From Apostichopus japonicus (taxonomy: Eukaryota > Echinodermata > Holothuroidea > Aspidochirotida > Stichopodidae): a stretch of 64,000 nucleotides of DNA. Shown in pieces: positions 13,301-24,899 of this stretch. The notes beneath the pieces are model-generated. The model made no database searches, was not told the origin of the DNA, and was given only the letters and a program-made list of their open reading frames with translations. Within the stretch, counting starts at the first letter, position 1. Each line of letters opens with the position of its first letter. The translations under genes and the position numbers were made by a program. The stretch lies in assembly GCF_037975245.1 (NCBI RefSeq), contig NC_092575.1, forward strand, positions 3,291,001-3,355,000, in the 5' to 3' direction.

Positions 13301-15321
13301 ATATTTAACAAAATATTTTCAGTTATTCGTGACACCAGGTTAAAATCATAGCTAGACAATAGATGTTATATAACATACTGGTGACTCCCCACATAGGTGA
13401 GAGCTGGGCTAGTGCTTGTTACAGTATGCCTACTAGCATTTAAACATATCACCCCTGGGTATATAAGAGACACATTTTCAAAGGCCACCCATGTGTGAAA
13501 ACATTTGCGAGATTATAACCTACATTATGACCTTGTCAGGTTACCTAGGCAACGCCCATATCTCAAGGATCCAAACAAACTATTGTAGACTATATACAGA
13601 AGTTACTGAAAATGTCTGATATCGGAGAGCCTTTTTTTCTCCCAAATAGTTGGGCGTTTAAAGACGATAATTAATCTTAAATAAGGCTTTAAGGACTTGA
13701 CATTCCAAGGGAACACTAATTATGATATAATATATGCAAATGAAACCTTCCAATGACAGACAAAAACAAATGTGTTACCCTGATTTGTGATTGCATAAGT
13801 GATATGGGGCTCGTTATTTAAAATAAAACAATGAATCAGGAAGATTGTGTGGATTAAGCAACAAACTTATGGTTTCACCAAAAACAGCTTTGACTGTGAT
13901 CAGTGAATAATCACAGCTACTGTACTTTGGGAAATTAGTGTAAACAAGATTTGGGAATTTATATACAATTTTGGACAATTGTTTTGGGAGTAGCCAAACC
14001 TGTTGGTAAAATTTACTTAATTTAGTTACCAATGTATACTTTACAAGGCTTGCTACCCAAAGTTTACTTGAATTTAAATTTTTGTGTATAAAACGATAAT
14101 ATCATCATTAACATCCGAACACATCCTTATTTAAGGCTGTTTGAAAACAAGGCCTGCAGTCTCACACTTGTAAGAGTAATAATCATAATAATAAAATATC
14201 ATAGATACATGTTAGTAATGTAAACTGTACTGAATTTAATATCACACACCAATACCTCATATTAAGAGTAACGTATAGTAATATCCTCCCCCTCTGCCCA
14301 CCCCTATCCCTTCCCCATTTATATTTTTTTTATATACAATTTTGGACAATTGTTTTGGGAGTAGCCAAACCTGTTGGTAAAATTTACTTAATTTAGTTAC
14401 CAATGTATACTTTACAAGGCTTGCTACCCAAAGTTTACTTGAATTTAAATTTTTGTGTATAAAACGATAATATCATCATTAACATCCGAACACATCCTTA
14501 TTTAAGGCTGTTTGAAAACAAGGCCTGCAGTCTCACACTTGTAAGAGTAATAATAATCATAAAATAATATTAGATACATGTTAGTAATGTAAAACTGACC
14601 TGAATTTATATCACATACCAATACCTCATATTAAGAGTAACGTACAGTAATATCCTCCCCCTCTCCCCCACCCCTATCCCTTCCCCATTTAAAATTGACC
14701 TTCAAACTCTATAGAATTATCACTCCACATACTGTGAAATTTTTTACCTCTTATTATATACTAAATATGCAGTAAAGTGTACATTAAACCATTACAGATA
14801 TTAAACTATGCCAGTGTTTACTGGGAAGCACAATGTTTACTTTTGTGGTTATAGCACTTAGTTCACCACATGGTTTAAGTGCTTAACCAACCTTGCCACA
14901 ATGTACAGTTATGTTTGGCAGCAAGTTGCATGTATTTTCTTCCATATTATAATAAAAAACAAAGTTAGCTTCTACCTAGAAAACAAGGCTATTACAAATA
15001 AATCTCCCACATTCTGTGTTTGAAGTTCACAGACTGGCTTATATATTGCTAGTGTACACATATGTGGCCACAACCTACACACACACACATTGACATCAAC
15101 ATTGTAATAAGCTTTACTAACTAACCTTCTACTTTAAAGGCATCAGATATTGGAAATAATTTCCCCCATGTTTTGATTTCTAAGCTACCCAGCGTCCCCT
15201 GGTAGTCAACATCGACGTCATCTTGGACTGGGATCGTCTCCATACTTGATACAGTTCCTGCTGACGATAGACTGCTGGATGTATTGTGTGCTGCAGATCC
15301 ACTCTGTGCTGTTAGACTCAT
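4302..15321 (-). CDS. CHEK2: Chk2 checkpoint serine/threonine kinase (13 coding exons)
   Basis: Nuclear kinase that relays ATM-dependent DNA damage signals. Coding exons in transcript order: 15126-15321, 13047-13177, 12413-12491, 12136-12201, 11140-11236, 9552-9660, 9064-9117, 8434-8498, 7779-7878, 6617-6867, 5716-5831, 4920-5080, 4302-4448. All have AG acceptors and GT donors in consistent phase, giving 523 residues (human 543). The FHA domain is about residues 66-155, with FGRD (77-79), SKTH (101-104) and SNGTF (125-129). The kinase domain is about 180-450, with glycine loop GRGACG, VAIK lysine 211, HRDLKPEN (308-315), DFG (331-333), activation segment [10 protein letters not shown] and the WSLGVILF helix. 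The tail holds a basic GKKRLRE patch matching the human nuclear localisation region. The start is the ATG at 15321: the frame is open back to the acceptor, but the likely upstream exon ending at 17028 has an in-frame stop and no ATG. No SQ/TQ cluster is visible before the FHA domain. Confidence 0.95.
5484..5525 (+). repeat. G-rich short tandem repeat, G-quadruplex-like
   Basis: About three copies of an 11-base TGGTTGGGGAG unit run into a poly-G stretch inside a CHEK2 intron, between the exons at 4920-5080 and 5716-5831. It has four or more G-runs close together, as needed for a quadruplex on the plus (non-template) strand. Confidence 0.6.
7607..7652 (+). repeat. CCTTA-type pentanucleotide simple repeat
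   Basis: Degenerate tandem array of ACCTT / ACCTC units within a CHEK2 intron. A second short local repetition of CACACTAGTT-like units lies at about 7140-7180. Confidence 0.7.
10195..10600 (+). mobile_element. tRNA-derived SINE (plus orientation)
   Basis: Starts with a tRNA-like segment: an A-box-like AAGTGGTTAAGG near 10211 and a B-box-like GGTTGAAAGTCC near 10250. This is followed by a body containing CAAGGTGCATAAATGGGGAC, a word typical of invertebrate tRNA-SINE bodies. It lies in a CHEK2 intron. Boundaries are approximate and no target duplication was identified. Confidence 0.55.
10650..10955 (-). mobile_element. tRNA-derived SINE (minus orientation)
   Basis: Read on the minus strand, it begins with a tRNA-like head (TGGCCCATTGGATAAAGG as A box; GGGGTTCTATACCCC as B-box/T-arm). 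It then has a body and a tail segment containing AAGCCCTTGCGGG and an ATAATA-rich end. The tail segment (10686-10758) recurs at 49702-49773, which supports dispersed repeat status. It is inserted in a CHEK2 intron beside another SINE. Confidence 0.6.
13958..14691. repeat. 371-bp tandem duplication in CHEK2 intron
   Basis: Copy 1 is 13958-14328 and copy 2 is 14329-14691. They are nearly identical, differing by a few substitutions and small shifts in an ATAATA tract. The high identity indicates a recent segmental tandem duplication. It lies in the first coding intron of CHEK2, and no coding or RNA feature is recognised inside it. Confidence 0.9.
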
Positions 15322-15639
15322 GGTGATGGACCGGCCTAAAGTCAATATGACCAGCGATGTATAAATAGCACACTATGAATATTCATTAGCAGTAGTACTT
15401 GTGTAAATAATCACCCATTAACCTTTGGTGACTTTTGATCAACTTTTGAAAGTGTTGACTACTTTGTTGTACTATTGTATATTTAAGTATTGTGTAAACA
15501 ACTGCTACACTGTGCAGTAGTTTTCACTTTTCTCACTATGGTCACAATAGTCACTATAACATAGGCATTATAGTCAGTGGTGACACTTTCTTCTAATTAA
15601 TTTCATTGCTTTGTGTGGTCATACCGATTGGATGAGATA

Positions 15640-15927
15640 GGGAAAGGTTATGTGGAAGGGGAAGAGAGGAGAATTAGTGGGAGGGGCAATGAGTATAGGA
15701 GTAATAAGAAGAATAAAGGTGATGTAAATGGAGGTAAGATGAGAGGAAGGCTGGCAGGGGAGGGGGTGGGGGAGGGGGAAGGGAGAGTGGTGACAAGGGA
15801 TGGAATAGGATTAGATCTAGGAGAGATGGGAAGGGAGATAAAGTGGAAGGGAAGGAAAGGGAGGGAAGGTGAAGGAAAGGAAAAGAAGGAACGGAGAGAA
15901 GGTGAGGTAGGGGTAAAAGTGAAGTAG
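15640..15927 (+). repeat. Polypurine (GA-rich) tract
   Basis: Almost 290 bases dominated by A and G on the plus strand. It lies between the first coding exon of CHEK2 and its likely 5' UTR exon. Long polypurine-polypyrimidine tracts can form triplex DNA. Open frames on both strands here reflect low complexity and are not genes. Confidence 0.75.
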
Positions 15928-17028
15928 GGAGACCCTACAATGAATATATACAATACGTACACATAAAGCATGCATATGTAAATCTATATGTAATAAAATC
16001 ATTTGCCTCCCAATTGGAATGTCATAAATAGCAAGTGTGTACAAACTCAGACTTAAATGTTGATAAGTGTAATATCATGTCAGGTATAGGAGAGGTCATC
16101 TACTAATTTTTTAGTAATGCTTACGTAAGTACTGTATTTGAATTTCACTAGATCGAGTCCCAACAAAACATGAGACTTTGAACCCAATATGCAGCAATCA
16201 ATTCTATTCAGTCTAAGTTGAAGGACTTTGCTGAATGTCTACAAGCCCTACCCTCATGTTTAATTTAGAAAGAATGTAAACTCAAGAGTGTGGGAAGGAT
16301 GGTTGGATTTCTTCTTATGAACCAGGGTGAAGCCTATCACTAAAATGAACTTTTCGTTTAGTTTCATGCCTTATGCAAGAAAAATTCACACATAAATTTG
16401 AATGCTAATGCTAAAAGGGTTGTTTTCAGTGTTGAGCCACTGCTTTGCTTTAGTTTTGAAAATTCAGAGAAAAAAATGTAAATTCATGTTCGTAAACTCT
16501 TGCAGAGCTATGTTTTTTTTATATTTAAATTAAACACATGGTGTCAGCTGAGCTTAATACAGTAATTAAAATAATATGCATGACAGGCAAATGTAAGAAT
16601 TATAGCTAGCCTAGGCCTAGGAGTAGGGTATTGACATCATACGTGTTTCATGGAGAATCTGAGAATGTATAGGTAGGCCAAGTATAAATTATGTGGCATT
16701 TTTAATGGTATTTTTAAATGGTCAGTGGTAAAACTGTTTTAGTAAAAGCCTTTCCACGATAAGTGAAGATTGGTGCAGTAAAACAGAGGTAGGACTATGC
16801 TAAGCATACAGTAGTAGCCACTGGCAATGGTAGTACCCGGCCTAAATAAGAGTAAAACTAAGACTAAGACTGAGTGACAATAGTTGATTACGTAATACTA
16901 ATTTGCCTAGGCGTAATGTGGTACAACAATAAACAGTATCATGACTTTAGGTTTGACAAGCTAGGCCAAAGTGACTTCGTAAATGCATGGGGTACTCTCT
17001 CAATAATCTGACTTGTTATAGCCTCACC

Positions 17029-17704
17029 TGGGTACGGTTGATTTGATTCACTAAAAACAAGAACGTTTCAGAATTTTGCTATGGAACGTGTATATTTGAT
17101 GACACGTAACTTCCAAAAAATCACTTCTACTCGCTACGCTCGTCTGAATTGGGACACCCAGCTATCGTACCGAACCAGCAGGCCAGGATCTAGGACTGCT
17201 CGAACTCGATTTGGAGTGCCTCTTCCTAGTTGGAGTCGACCAAAATATTGAAATGGTTAAAAAAGGAAATATGTACCCATTTTAAAGTTTATTTTTGTCA
17301 ATTTGGGTTATCTATAGCAAAACTATAAACTAACAAACTAAAAAAATTATAAGTTTTCATTTAAAAAAAAATATATGTAGTTTCTAGATATATTAAATGA
17401 CATCTATATTGAGTTTATTCCTTTTAGAACAATCAAAAGGGCAAACACGTGCCAAAACATTGTAAGTTTAGACTTGCGACTAGTTTCGCTACGTCCAGAC
17501 AGCGACCGCACAGCGACAGGGAAGTTTTACAATGTATACAATTCTGAGCCAGACCGGTCTTCTTCTTTGCAAAGCAAAAAAATAAAGCGGAATGTTACAC
17601 TTACAGTCACGCATTGATCCGATCACCCAGGTCAGCATTTTGGAAATATTTCTCCAGTAGTTCAGTTCAACCGCAGTTCGTGTGAGGTCAGGCAGATATA
17701 ATTA
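17029..17704. promoter_or_regulatory. Probable bidirectional promoter between CHEK2 and CRCP
   Basis: The minus-strand sequence CCCAG|GTGAGG gives a good donor with its exon edge at 17028, fitting a CHEK2 5' UTR exon whose next exon carries the start codon. The CRCP start codon lies at 17705 in the opposite direction. The two genes are therefore head to head, with at most about 670 bases between those points. No TATA box is evident. Transcription start sites cannot be read from sequence alone. Confidence 0.5.
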
Positions 17705-20700
17705 ATGGAAGTGTGAGTATATGGTCTTGAGAGTACACTATTTGGCTCACAAAGTCAAACACAATGGTGGGCCCAACTACGGCATAGGCTAAGGTAATTT
17801 TTTAAGTAGGGTTTTAGTAAGAAGCCTAGGCTCGGCCTGACCATAGCCTGCTTTGCCTAAGTAAAGCTAGACGAATTGAACAGAACTTGAATCAACGGTG
17901 GTTATGTACATATTATGATGTAGCAATTGTCGTTGTTGGCTATCATCTAAGTGAGGCCTAACATGTACTCTACTTCAGCCCCAGAGGTTCATTTTTTTTG
18001 GCTGGCTTGACAAGTCCTTACTAGAAAAGGCATAATCAAATTCAATGGTACTAAATGTTTGGGCCCAAAGGTTGCTCAGTCAGAACAAGTGTGCAATAGT
18101 TATTATTATACTAAAATGTTAGAAGTAGAATAGTTCAGTTTCAAATCAGTCTCAAGAAGTGAATTGTTCATAGGAAAGAATGCTAAACTCATATTTTACT
18201 TGTGTACTTCCTTCAAATGCTATGACATTGGTTGCCACCTTAATGAGCAGCATTTATACATGCATTATACATGATATGGATTATCCATGTACTGTAGGAT
18301 GCAGCCTTCAAAGTGTTCTGAAGAAAAATTTCCTGTTAAAACACCCCATCCTCTGACGGGCATGTCCGCAAACTAGAAAGCAGCAGGATCCTTATATTGT
18401 ATTAATCCACTGATGATAAAAGAAATGGTACATTCTAATGCTTTAAATTTGGTCAGTACACAAATGTGTGCCTGTAACTACTTGTAATTTCTTGTGTGGG
18501 GTTCAAAAAAGGGGTGGGGTGTGTGCATTCCCCGGATTCAGGCATGTCTGTGTTGTGTCTTGTATGCGTAGTTTTGAATTAAGAATTAACCTTCAAAGTT
18601 CTATTGTAAATAAATCTTAAATTTCCAAAGTTACATAGAAAGTTTGAATGATGGAATGTAGGAGGAAGTGATGAAGCATCAATTATAAATTTTATTCAGA
18701 TTTTCTCTATGACTCTTCCTTATTTTCAGTATAAATGAGAATGCTGCAATGCTTAGTAATTATGAGGTAGGTATATTTTAATTACCCCTTTTTGACCCAG
18801 TTTTCATGCTGTTTTATCGTTCTTAAAATGGAAACGTTCACTCAGAGTTTTTGTAACATGTGGATATGCAGACTTCTTTCACATTGTAAAAGGAATACTC
18901 TCTTTGAAGTTTGAAAATGACTGACCAGTATTTTTAACTTTTTGACATATTTGGGGAAAATATTGATAACCTTTAATATGCACTATTTTGTGTGGCATGT
19001 ATTTATTGTCTGAATTGTTATTTTTATCCTATGTTATCCAATGTAAATATTTATTACCCATGAAAATGAACAATAGAAAATTGACTGGGAAATTATAAAT
19101 AATGGCCATAAATTTCTTTACTCTTTCCCAGTATTTATTTATTTTGTATAAAGTTTATATCTAAATATTACTCAAACTTGTACAAGTGATTTGAAGTGCA
19201 GCCAATTAACAGAAGATGCTCTACATTATTTACAAGAATTGTTGTACAGTATGTAAATCTTTGAAAATCGAGTGATAACTGTTCCAGACTATAGTATTGA
19301 TTTTGTTGTATTTATTTCACAGGTTCTGACATTATTAAAGGAACTGCAGTCGCAAAATGGTGCCAGCAAAGGAAAATCAGGGAAAATTCAGCAGAATTTG
19401 GCTACCATTTCATATGAGGTCGACTAGTAAATTAGTTACATTTGTATTTATGCATAAGTGTAATTTATAAATTCGATTATCGCCATAATGTTCAGAGCAT
19501 AGCTGTGAAAGAATAAATCAGCAGTGTGGGTTTTGAAGATTACACAAGGAACATTATCTGGTAGATGACAGATATTTGCCTTAATGTCCTACCTGTCAAT
19601 CTGGAGAAATTAAAGGTAGTCTGTACTAGCCTCAAATTATAGTATACAAATAATGAATGGTTTCCATTCGTGCAATAGTGCAAACATTTCATGAGTTGTA
19701 AGATGGAATGTTCCATTCAACTCAGCTGCGCCTCGTTGAATGGAACAAATTACATCTTTCAACGAATGAAATATTTGCACTATTGCACGAATGGAAACCA
19801 TTCATTATTTGTTTTATACAACATATTATAGTAAGATGGGTAAAATGCACTCATGCAACAGATTGTTTTGAACAGACAGGTTTCTCTGCTCTCTTACCAT
19901 TGAAAAAAGTGCTACCAAAAAAGTATAACCCATGGTTCTATTTCATAGAGTGGAATAGAGCGCATTTTGCATGTAATCGACGAGCAATTGACCAATCAAG
20001 TGACGAGAATACAATTAGGTGTTGTATATTGTGCTATAATTGCTAAATGTTTTCAAAAAGTACTTTCCTGGAGGTATTTAATCTCCAAATTGTTCTCAGA
20101 CATTCTAAATGAACACACGACATGACTGGATGTCCCGGTGAGGTAAATTTCCACCAGGGTGGTAATAGAAACAGTTTTAGAATTTTGACCAAAGGTGACC
20201 ATATTTCTAAAATCTGGCATATTTGGGGTCGATACAGCATACCTTTAACACCTTGAGTTGTGTGTTGGTTCAAGGAGACAGGTGTGATGTTATACTGTAC
20301 AGTAGATGCAAAACACCCAGAAAAGACCAAATTTTCATTCTGTTTTTCTCATTCTTTGCTACAACCTTGGATCTGATATTTCATTCTAGTTTCACCAAAT
20401 GGGTGGCAGATGGGAGGGAGGAGGGGTGGGGGGGGGGGAGAATTGTGGATTGTGAAGATTCCAATATACAGAATTGCATTTGGTGCTTGAGCAACCATAG
20501 TATTTACCTAAGCGTGACTTGTGCAAGTCCAACTGTGACATCATTGAGCCATATATGCTTGAATTTTAAATAGATGTCTGTAATTTTGACTATGTTCTGT
20601 GATGGCAGGGTATTGTGAATGCTGTATCTGAAATATTGAAGTTTATAACATGACCAAAATAGCAACACTGTTTACTTTCAGCATGAAAATAGGAAAGAAA

Positions 20701-23423
20701 GAGAAGGGAAATAATTTGTGTTTGAATCTCCTAGTTAAACTGTGATGTTGATCACCCATTTACAAAATGGCACCCCCCCCTCCCCCAGACATGATGTTTG
20801 AACTAGGATATCTCCCAAATAACAGACTTTTCGTAGCTGTTTTGTGGAGTTGTTCCTCACGAAGGAAAACTTGGTCAAAATTTAAAAAAAAATCAAAATC
20901 ATACTTTGCTGCCACTCTCATTGTACGTTTGCTGCCTTGGACATGAAATAAAATTTGACCCTCCTTGGTTCCTGGAATTACTTTGGAAAGAAAGAAACCC
21001 CAGGGGTGTATTTCAGAAAGTTTTGAGTAGTTTTTGTCATACTTTAATTTGGAGGCAATACAGATGATGTTTGATAATGTTGTTGTTTTATTTTCAGACT
21101 GTCACATACCTTGAGAAGACTCCTTGTAAATACCAATCACCTGAGATAATTCAGAAGTTACTTCAAGAGTTAGCTCCATTCAGTCTGACCAAGTAAGTGG
21201 ATATTTCAGGCTCCAACGATCCTCTCAGTTATAATAAAAGTTAGGTTTTGATCTCTTCAGGAAATCTGAAGATATGATATTGATGTTGACCAGCTTTCAT
21301 GCCGACATCAGCGTGATATTATTTACACTTCTGGTTGAAAGGGACTGTTGGAATATTAAGGGGCATCACAGTACTAGGTGATGCTATGTTTGAAAAATGT
21401 TTCTCATATTAAAGCGGCATTCTGTGTTTTGTCGCCGTCTTCCACTTTTTTGACAAGTCCATCAAGTTTTGTACATATGTCAATCACAAAACAGCAGATA
21501 TAACTAAGATATTAGCCAAGTTTTTTCCCTGCCAAAAGCGTTAATTGGCAAGTAATTAAGGAAGTTTGCAGATAATGAGAAAAGTTTCCTCCGACAAGTT
21601 ACACATTTCATATTAATCGCATACAGTTCCCCCAACCCACTAGTTTGAATTCAACCAATCAGAGATGCAGGTTTAGTTATGAGCCGTTGCTAAAATAGAT
21701 TCGAACATCGAGTTGGTAACTTGGTACAAATCAAGCATGGTGTTGTATTATATATTGGTCAATGACGTTCGTAGCTTTTAAATATTCATATGATGGGTAA
21801 GGTTTATTTGGATCCCAACGGAAAATATCTTTGAGAAAAACAAAGTTGAAAGTTGTAAATTTTTCGACTTTTGTGCCACCATTTGAAGCAAGATTTGAAT
21901 AGATAAGCTAGTTATGTATGTCGTTATGGCATCGTGGAATCAGTGAGGTTGAGAAAAACCATAGAAAAGGATGCAAAATGCTGCTTTAACTCCAGGATAA
22001 ACATCTTAAGGTCCAAGACTGTGAAGGTAAATGCCCAGTAGTCATATTTTTCATCAATATTATGAAACAGGAAGGATGTGAATTATGGGCTGTGAATTGA
22101 TTCCAACCTGTGTTGCTCTTATCATGCCAAGGTGAATGAATTTTGTAACTTTGGAAACAATCATATCTTACATTTTCTACACATGTAAAGTCAAAGTGGT
22201 CAGATTTATATTGTCCAAATCCTTCAAACATTGGGGATAGTTCGTTGGACACTTCTAATGTCCAATCTAAAACTTCTAATTAATCTAAAACTTTTAATGG
22301 TTCTCGATAGTGTATGAAATCCAGGGACAATTCCTGGGACACTTTTCATCTAGAGTCGATACATGAAATCCTGGAACTGTCCCCAGAAATGAGGGATGTT
22401 TGGCCAGCTTTACCAAAGGGAGTCTTCGCATTATCCAATCTCACTCAACTTTTATATCAAATTTTCTTGTCAAGTGAGAAAATGTTATGTGGTGTGGTTT
22501 TACTGGTGATGCATTCGAGCATGGTTTTAATTCTTATTCCTCCCTACAGTTTTATTATTCCACTGTATGTACAATATGGTTTTATATATTAGTCAATATT
22601 GTCTATTTAGTTTTATGTTCTATATATCGTAAAGGGTTGTTTATTTTCTTTACTTTTTGTGTTCCTAGGGCAGAAAAGCTACAACTTCTAAACCATTGTC
22701 CAACAACAGCTGTAGAAATTCAACTGGTAAGAAACAAATGTTGTTTTCCTTTCTTTACAAAGCATAGTATTGATGTAGATTTATCAATATTCAAATGTGC
22801 AGTTTACCTTTGAAATGAAGTCAGTTTCAACACTGTATATGCTGGGGTAGTTGCAATATTTTAGAGATTTTTTTTTGCATGTCGACATATTATGAAATGT
22901 GGATAATATCCTAATAACTATATACGCTAGGAAAATTATAACAATGGTGACCTACTTAAAGTTCAGACCTCGAGTACGACCACTATTTGTACCATTTACC
23001 TCACTGAGACTTTTAACTGTTTATTTCTGAGCATCTGGGATTAATTGTCATGTTTATTACATCCACGAAGGAAACTTTTATCGAGGGCATTTTATTATTA
23101 ACTGTTAATAACTTTGGTATCATTTCCTCTCCGCGTAGATGATAGAAGAAAGCGAAGAGAGATTGTCCGAGGAAGAGATTGACAAGTTACTAGATGTCAT
23201 TGCAAGATGTCTACCAGGAGAGCCAGAGGAAGAGCAGGAGGGGGAAGGGGAAGGTGAAGAGGAGGGGCTGGTAGGGGAGGAGGAAGAAGGGCAAGAAGAA
23301 GGGGAGGAAGAGGAGGGAGTGCAAGGGGAAGAAGAGGGGGACAAGGAGGGTGAGGATGGAGAGGATGAGCAAGAAGATGAAGAGATGGAGGCAGAGGAAG
23401 CTATTGAAGTTATAGAAGACTGA
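17705..23423 (+). CDS. CRCP: DNA-directed RNA polymerase III subunit RPC9 / CRCP (6 exons)
   Basis: RPC9 pairs with the RPC8-type subunit to form the stalk of RNA polymerase III in the nucleus. Exons: 17705-17712, 18730-18766, 19323-19418, 21098-21192, 22669-22726, 23139-23423; all junctions are GT-AG and in phase. The 192-residue product opens MEVINENAAMLSNYEV, close to the human MEVKDANSALLSNYEV. It retains KTPCKYQSPEI, LTKAEKLQLLNHCPTTAVEI and MIEESEERLSEEEID, all strong family matches. The start exon is only 8 coding bases. The last exon adds a long Glu/Gly-rich acidic tail from about residue 125, making it about 44 residues longer than human CRCP (148). Introns carry a hairpin element (19648-19810) and a MITE (21410-21989). 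Confidence 0.93.
19648..19810. mobile_element. Fold-back hairpin element in CRCP intron 3
   Basis: Two inverted arms of about 75 bases, sharing AATGAATGGTTTCCATTCGT at the outside and reaching a short central loop near TCAGCTGCGCC. Arm identity is high with a few mismatches. This matches a small palindromic MITE. A clear target duplication was not found. A longer open frame that begins in the right arm has no recognisable product. Confidence 0.7.
21410..21989 (+). mobile_element. TTAA-flanked MITE, copy 1 (family TTAA-2)
   Basis: Bounded by TTAA on both sides, with short terminal inverted repeats AAGCGGCATTCTG and AAGCAGCATTTTG. A second copy in the opposite orientation lies at 53775-54099 and shares long internal stretches, including TTTTGTCGCC and CTAGTTTGAATTCAAC. 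TTAA target duplications are typical of piggyBac and Kolobok elements. No transposase is present. It lies in CRCP intron 4. Confidence 0.7.
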
Positions 23424-24878
23424 CGGATGGTATTTTTCAAATCTGCTTTTCGAGGTCATCCTGCTTGCCTTTGATGGCGCCTCGAGGAGCTGAGGTTGGA
23501 TTGGCAAGCTGTAAAACACGTTGGAAGCATGGCACTGAGAACTCAAAACAGCTTGTTTCTTTGGAATTATTTCAAGGGAAAGTTGAGCACAGTATGACAG
23601 TGGTACCAAAGAATTTGGTTTTGACAAGCTTATTGATTTGTTTTGTTTATGGCAAAGGGTATGAAAGTCAGTTTGGTACTTAATGTGTCGGGAAAGCATC
23701 GAAATAACATCAAAATGTGACTTTGGCTTCACAAGGAAACAAAATTGACAAAGGTCGTGTAATTGTCATTCATCCAGTGAAAGCTTCTCGAAAGGCACAG
23801 AGTTAATATCGTAATTTTTTTCTGTCTCAAGGCCGGTAGAAAATGTTACATTCCATGAGCCACATACCATTTGAGTAATTGTGCAATAATTTAGTCTTAT
23901 TTAGAATATTTTCTACGAATACCAGATTTGCTGTATTTGAGCACGATCTTTTTTAAAGATAAAGGTATAAAGCAGTCAAGGATCATAATCACAGATGATC
24001 ACTATGGTCTTTTCCAAAACAAATGCTTAAACAATGCTTGTAAGTAGTAATTTCCAAAAATTGCCACACTTTACTGTTTGAACATTCTGTGATGAGAGCG
24101 TGGTTTGCGTGTAATCAAAGGTAACAAAAGAAAATGATTTATTGTAAGCATCTTTCATAAAATGCTCACTGGTAGCGTTATAGGAACTTAAAAGTATTCT
24201 GTGATCTTTATGAGGAATACACACGCCAAAAACAACAGTGAAACTTGTGTGTATACATTATATCTGTTTTATTTGCAGTATATTCACTCTCCAGCACATG
24301 GCATCATTGTATTAAACATTGAATCATTTCAAGTACCACTTAACTTGACATACAAAACAAAATCAATGAGAATATCAAAAGGAAATCAAATCAAACTTTA
24401 CAGTGAATCTTTTGAATACATGTAAGCTGTTTCATTTAAAATCCATCTTAAACAACTGTTTCCTTGGATACGGTGTGACCATATGAAAATTTGCAACAGC
24501 AACAGCCAACGATAATTCACACTTCTCTTTTCTGCGATGAACGTTCAAGCATCGGTTTCCTCTGCCAAATCACAGCACACATATTCGATTTTGATCATCT
24601 TTTGTCACTGGAGACCTGTAACGAAGAAACAAATTTTTGATGTCATCACAGGTCAAATTCTTGACATGTATTTGTGGTTGTTCCCAGGGAAAGCAGGCCT
24701 AACATTTGGTTGTCTGACAAATACAGCCAAACAGCAAAGACCAATATGTACACTGTAGCAGAGATGAGTAGGTTGGTGATAGAAGACCAGCCTTGGGGAG
24801 GGGGGGGGGTGCAGATTGTAATGATAATTATACAATTTTCACCACCAGTAACAAAGGAGATTATTCCAAAGAGTTCTG

Positions 24879-24884
24879 AATAAA
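24879..24884 (+). terminator. Candidate polyadenylation signal of CRCP
   Basis: AATAAA about 1.46 kb after the CRCP stop codon. The intervening sequence 23424-24878 holds no convincing gene and would be the 3' UTR if this signal is used. Confidence 0.3.
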
Positions 24885-24899
24885 AAGCTATTAGTTTAA

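Noticed and set aside
15613-15971. Open frames of about 100 codons on both strands
   Set aside because: They come from the polypurine tract: low-complexity Gly/Glu/Arg on one strand and Ser/Pro/Phe on the other, with no splice or domain support.
19708-20046. 112-codon plus-strand frame
   Set aside because: Starts inside the hairpin arm within a CRCP intron and has no recognisable domain.
23120-23732. Minus-strand Ser/Pro-rich and Leu-rich frames
   Set aside because: Complement of the acidic-tail exon of CRCP; purely a composition shadow.
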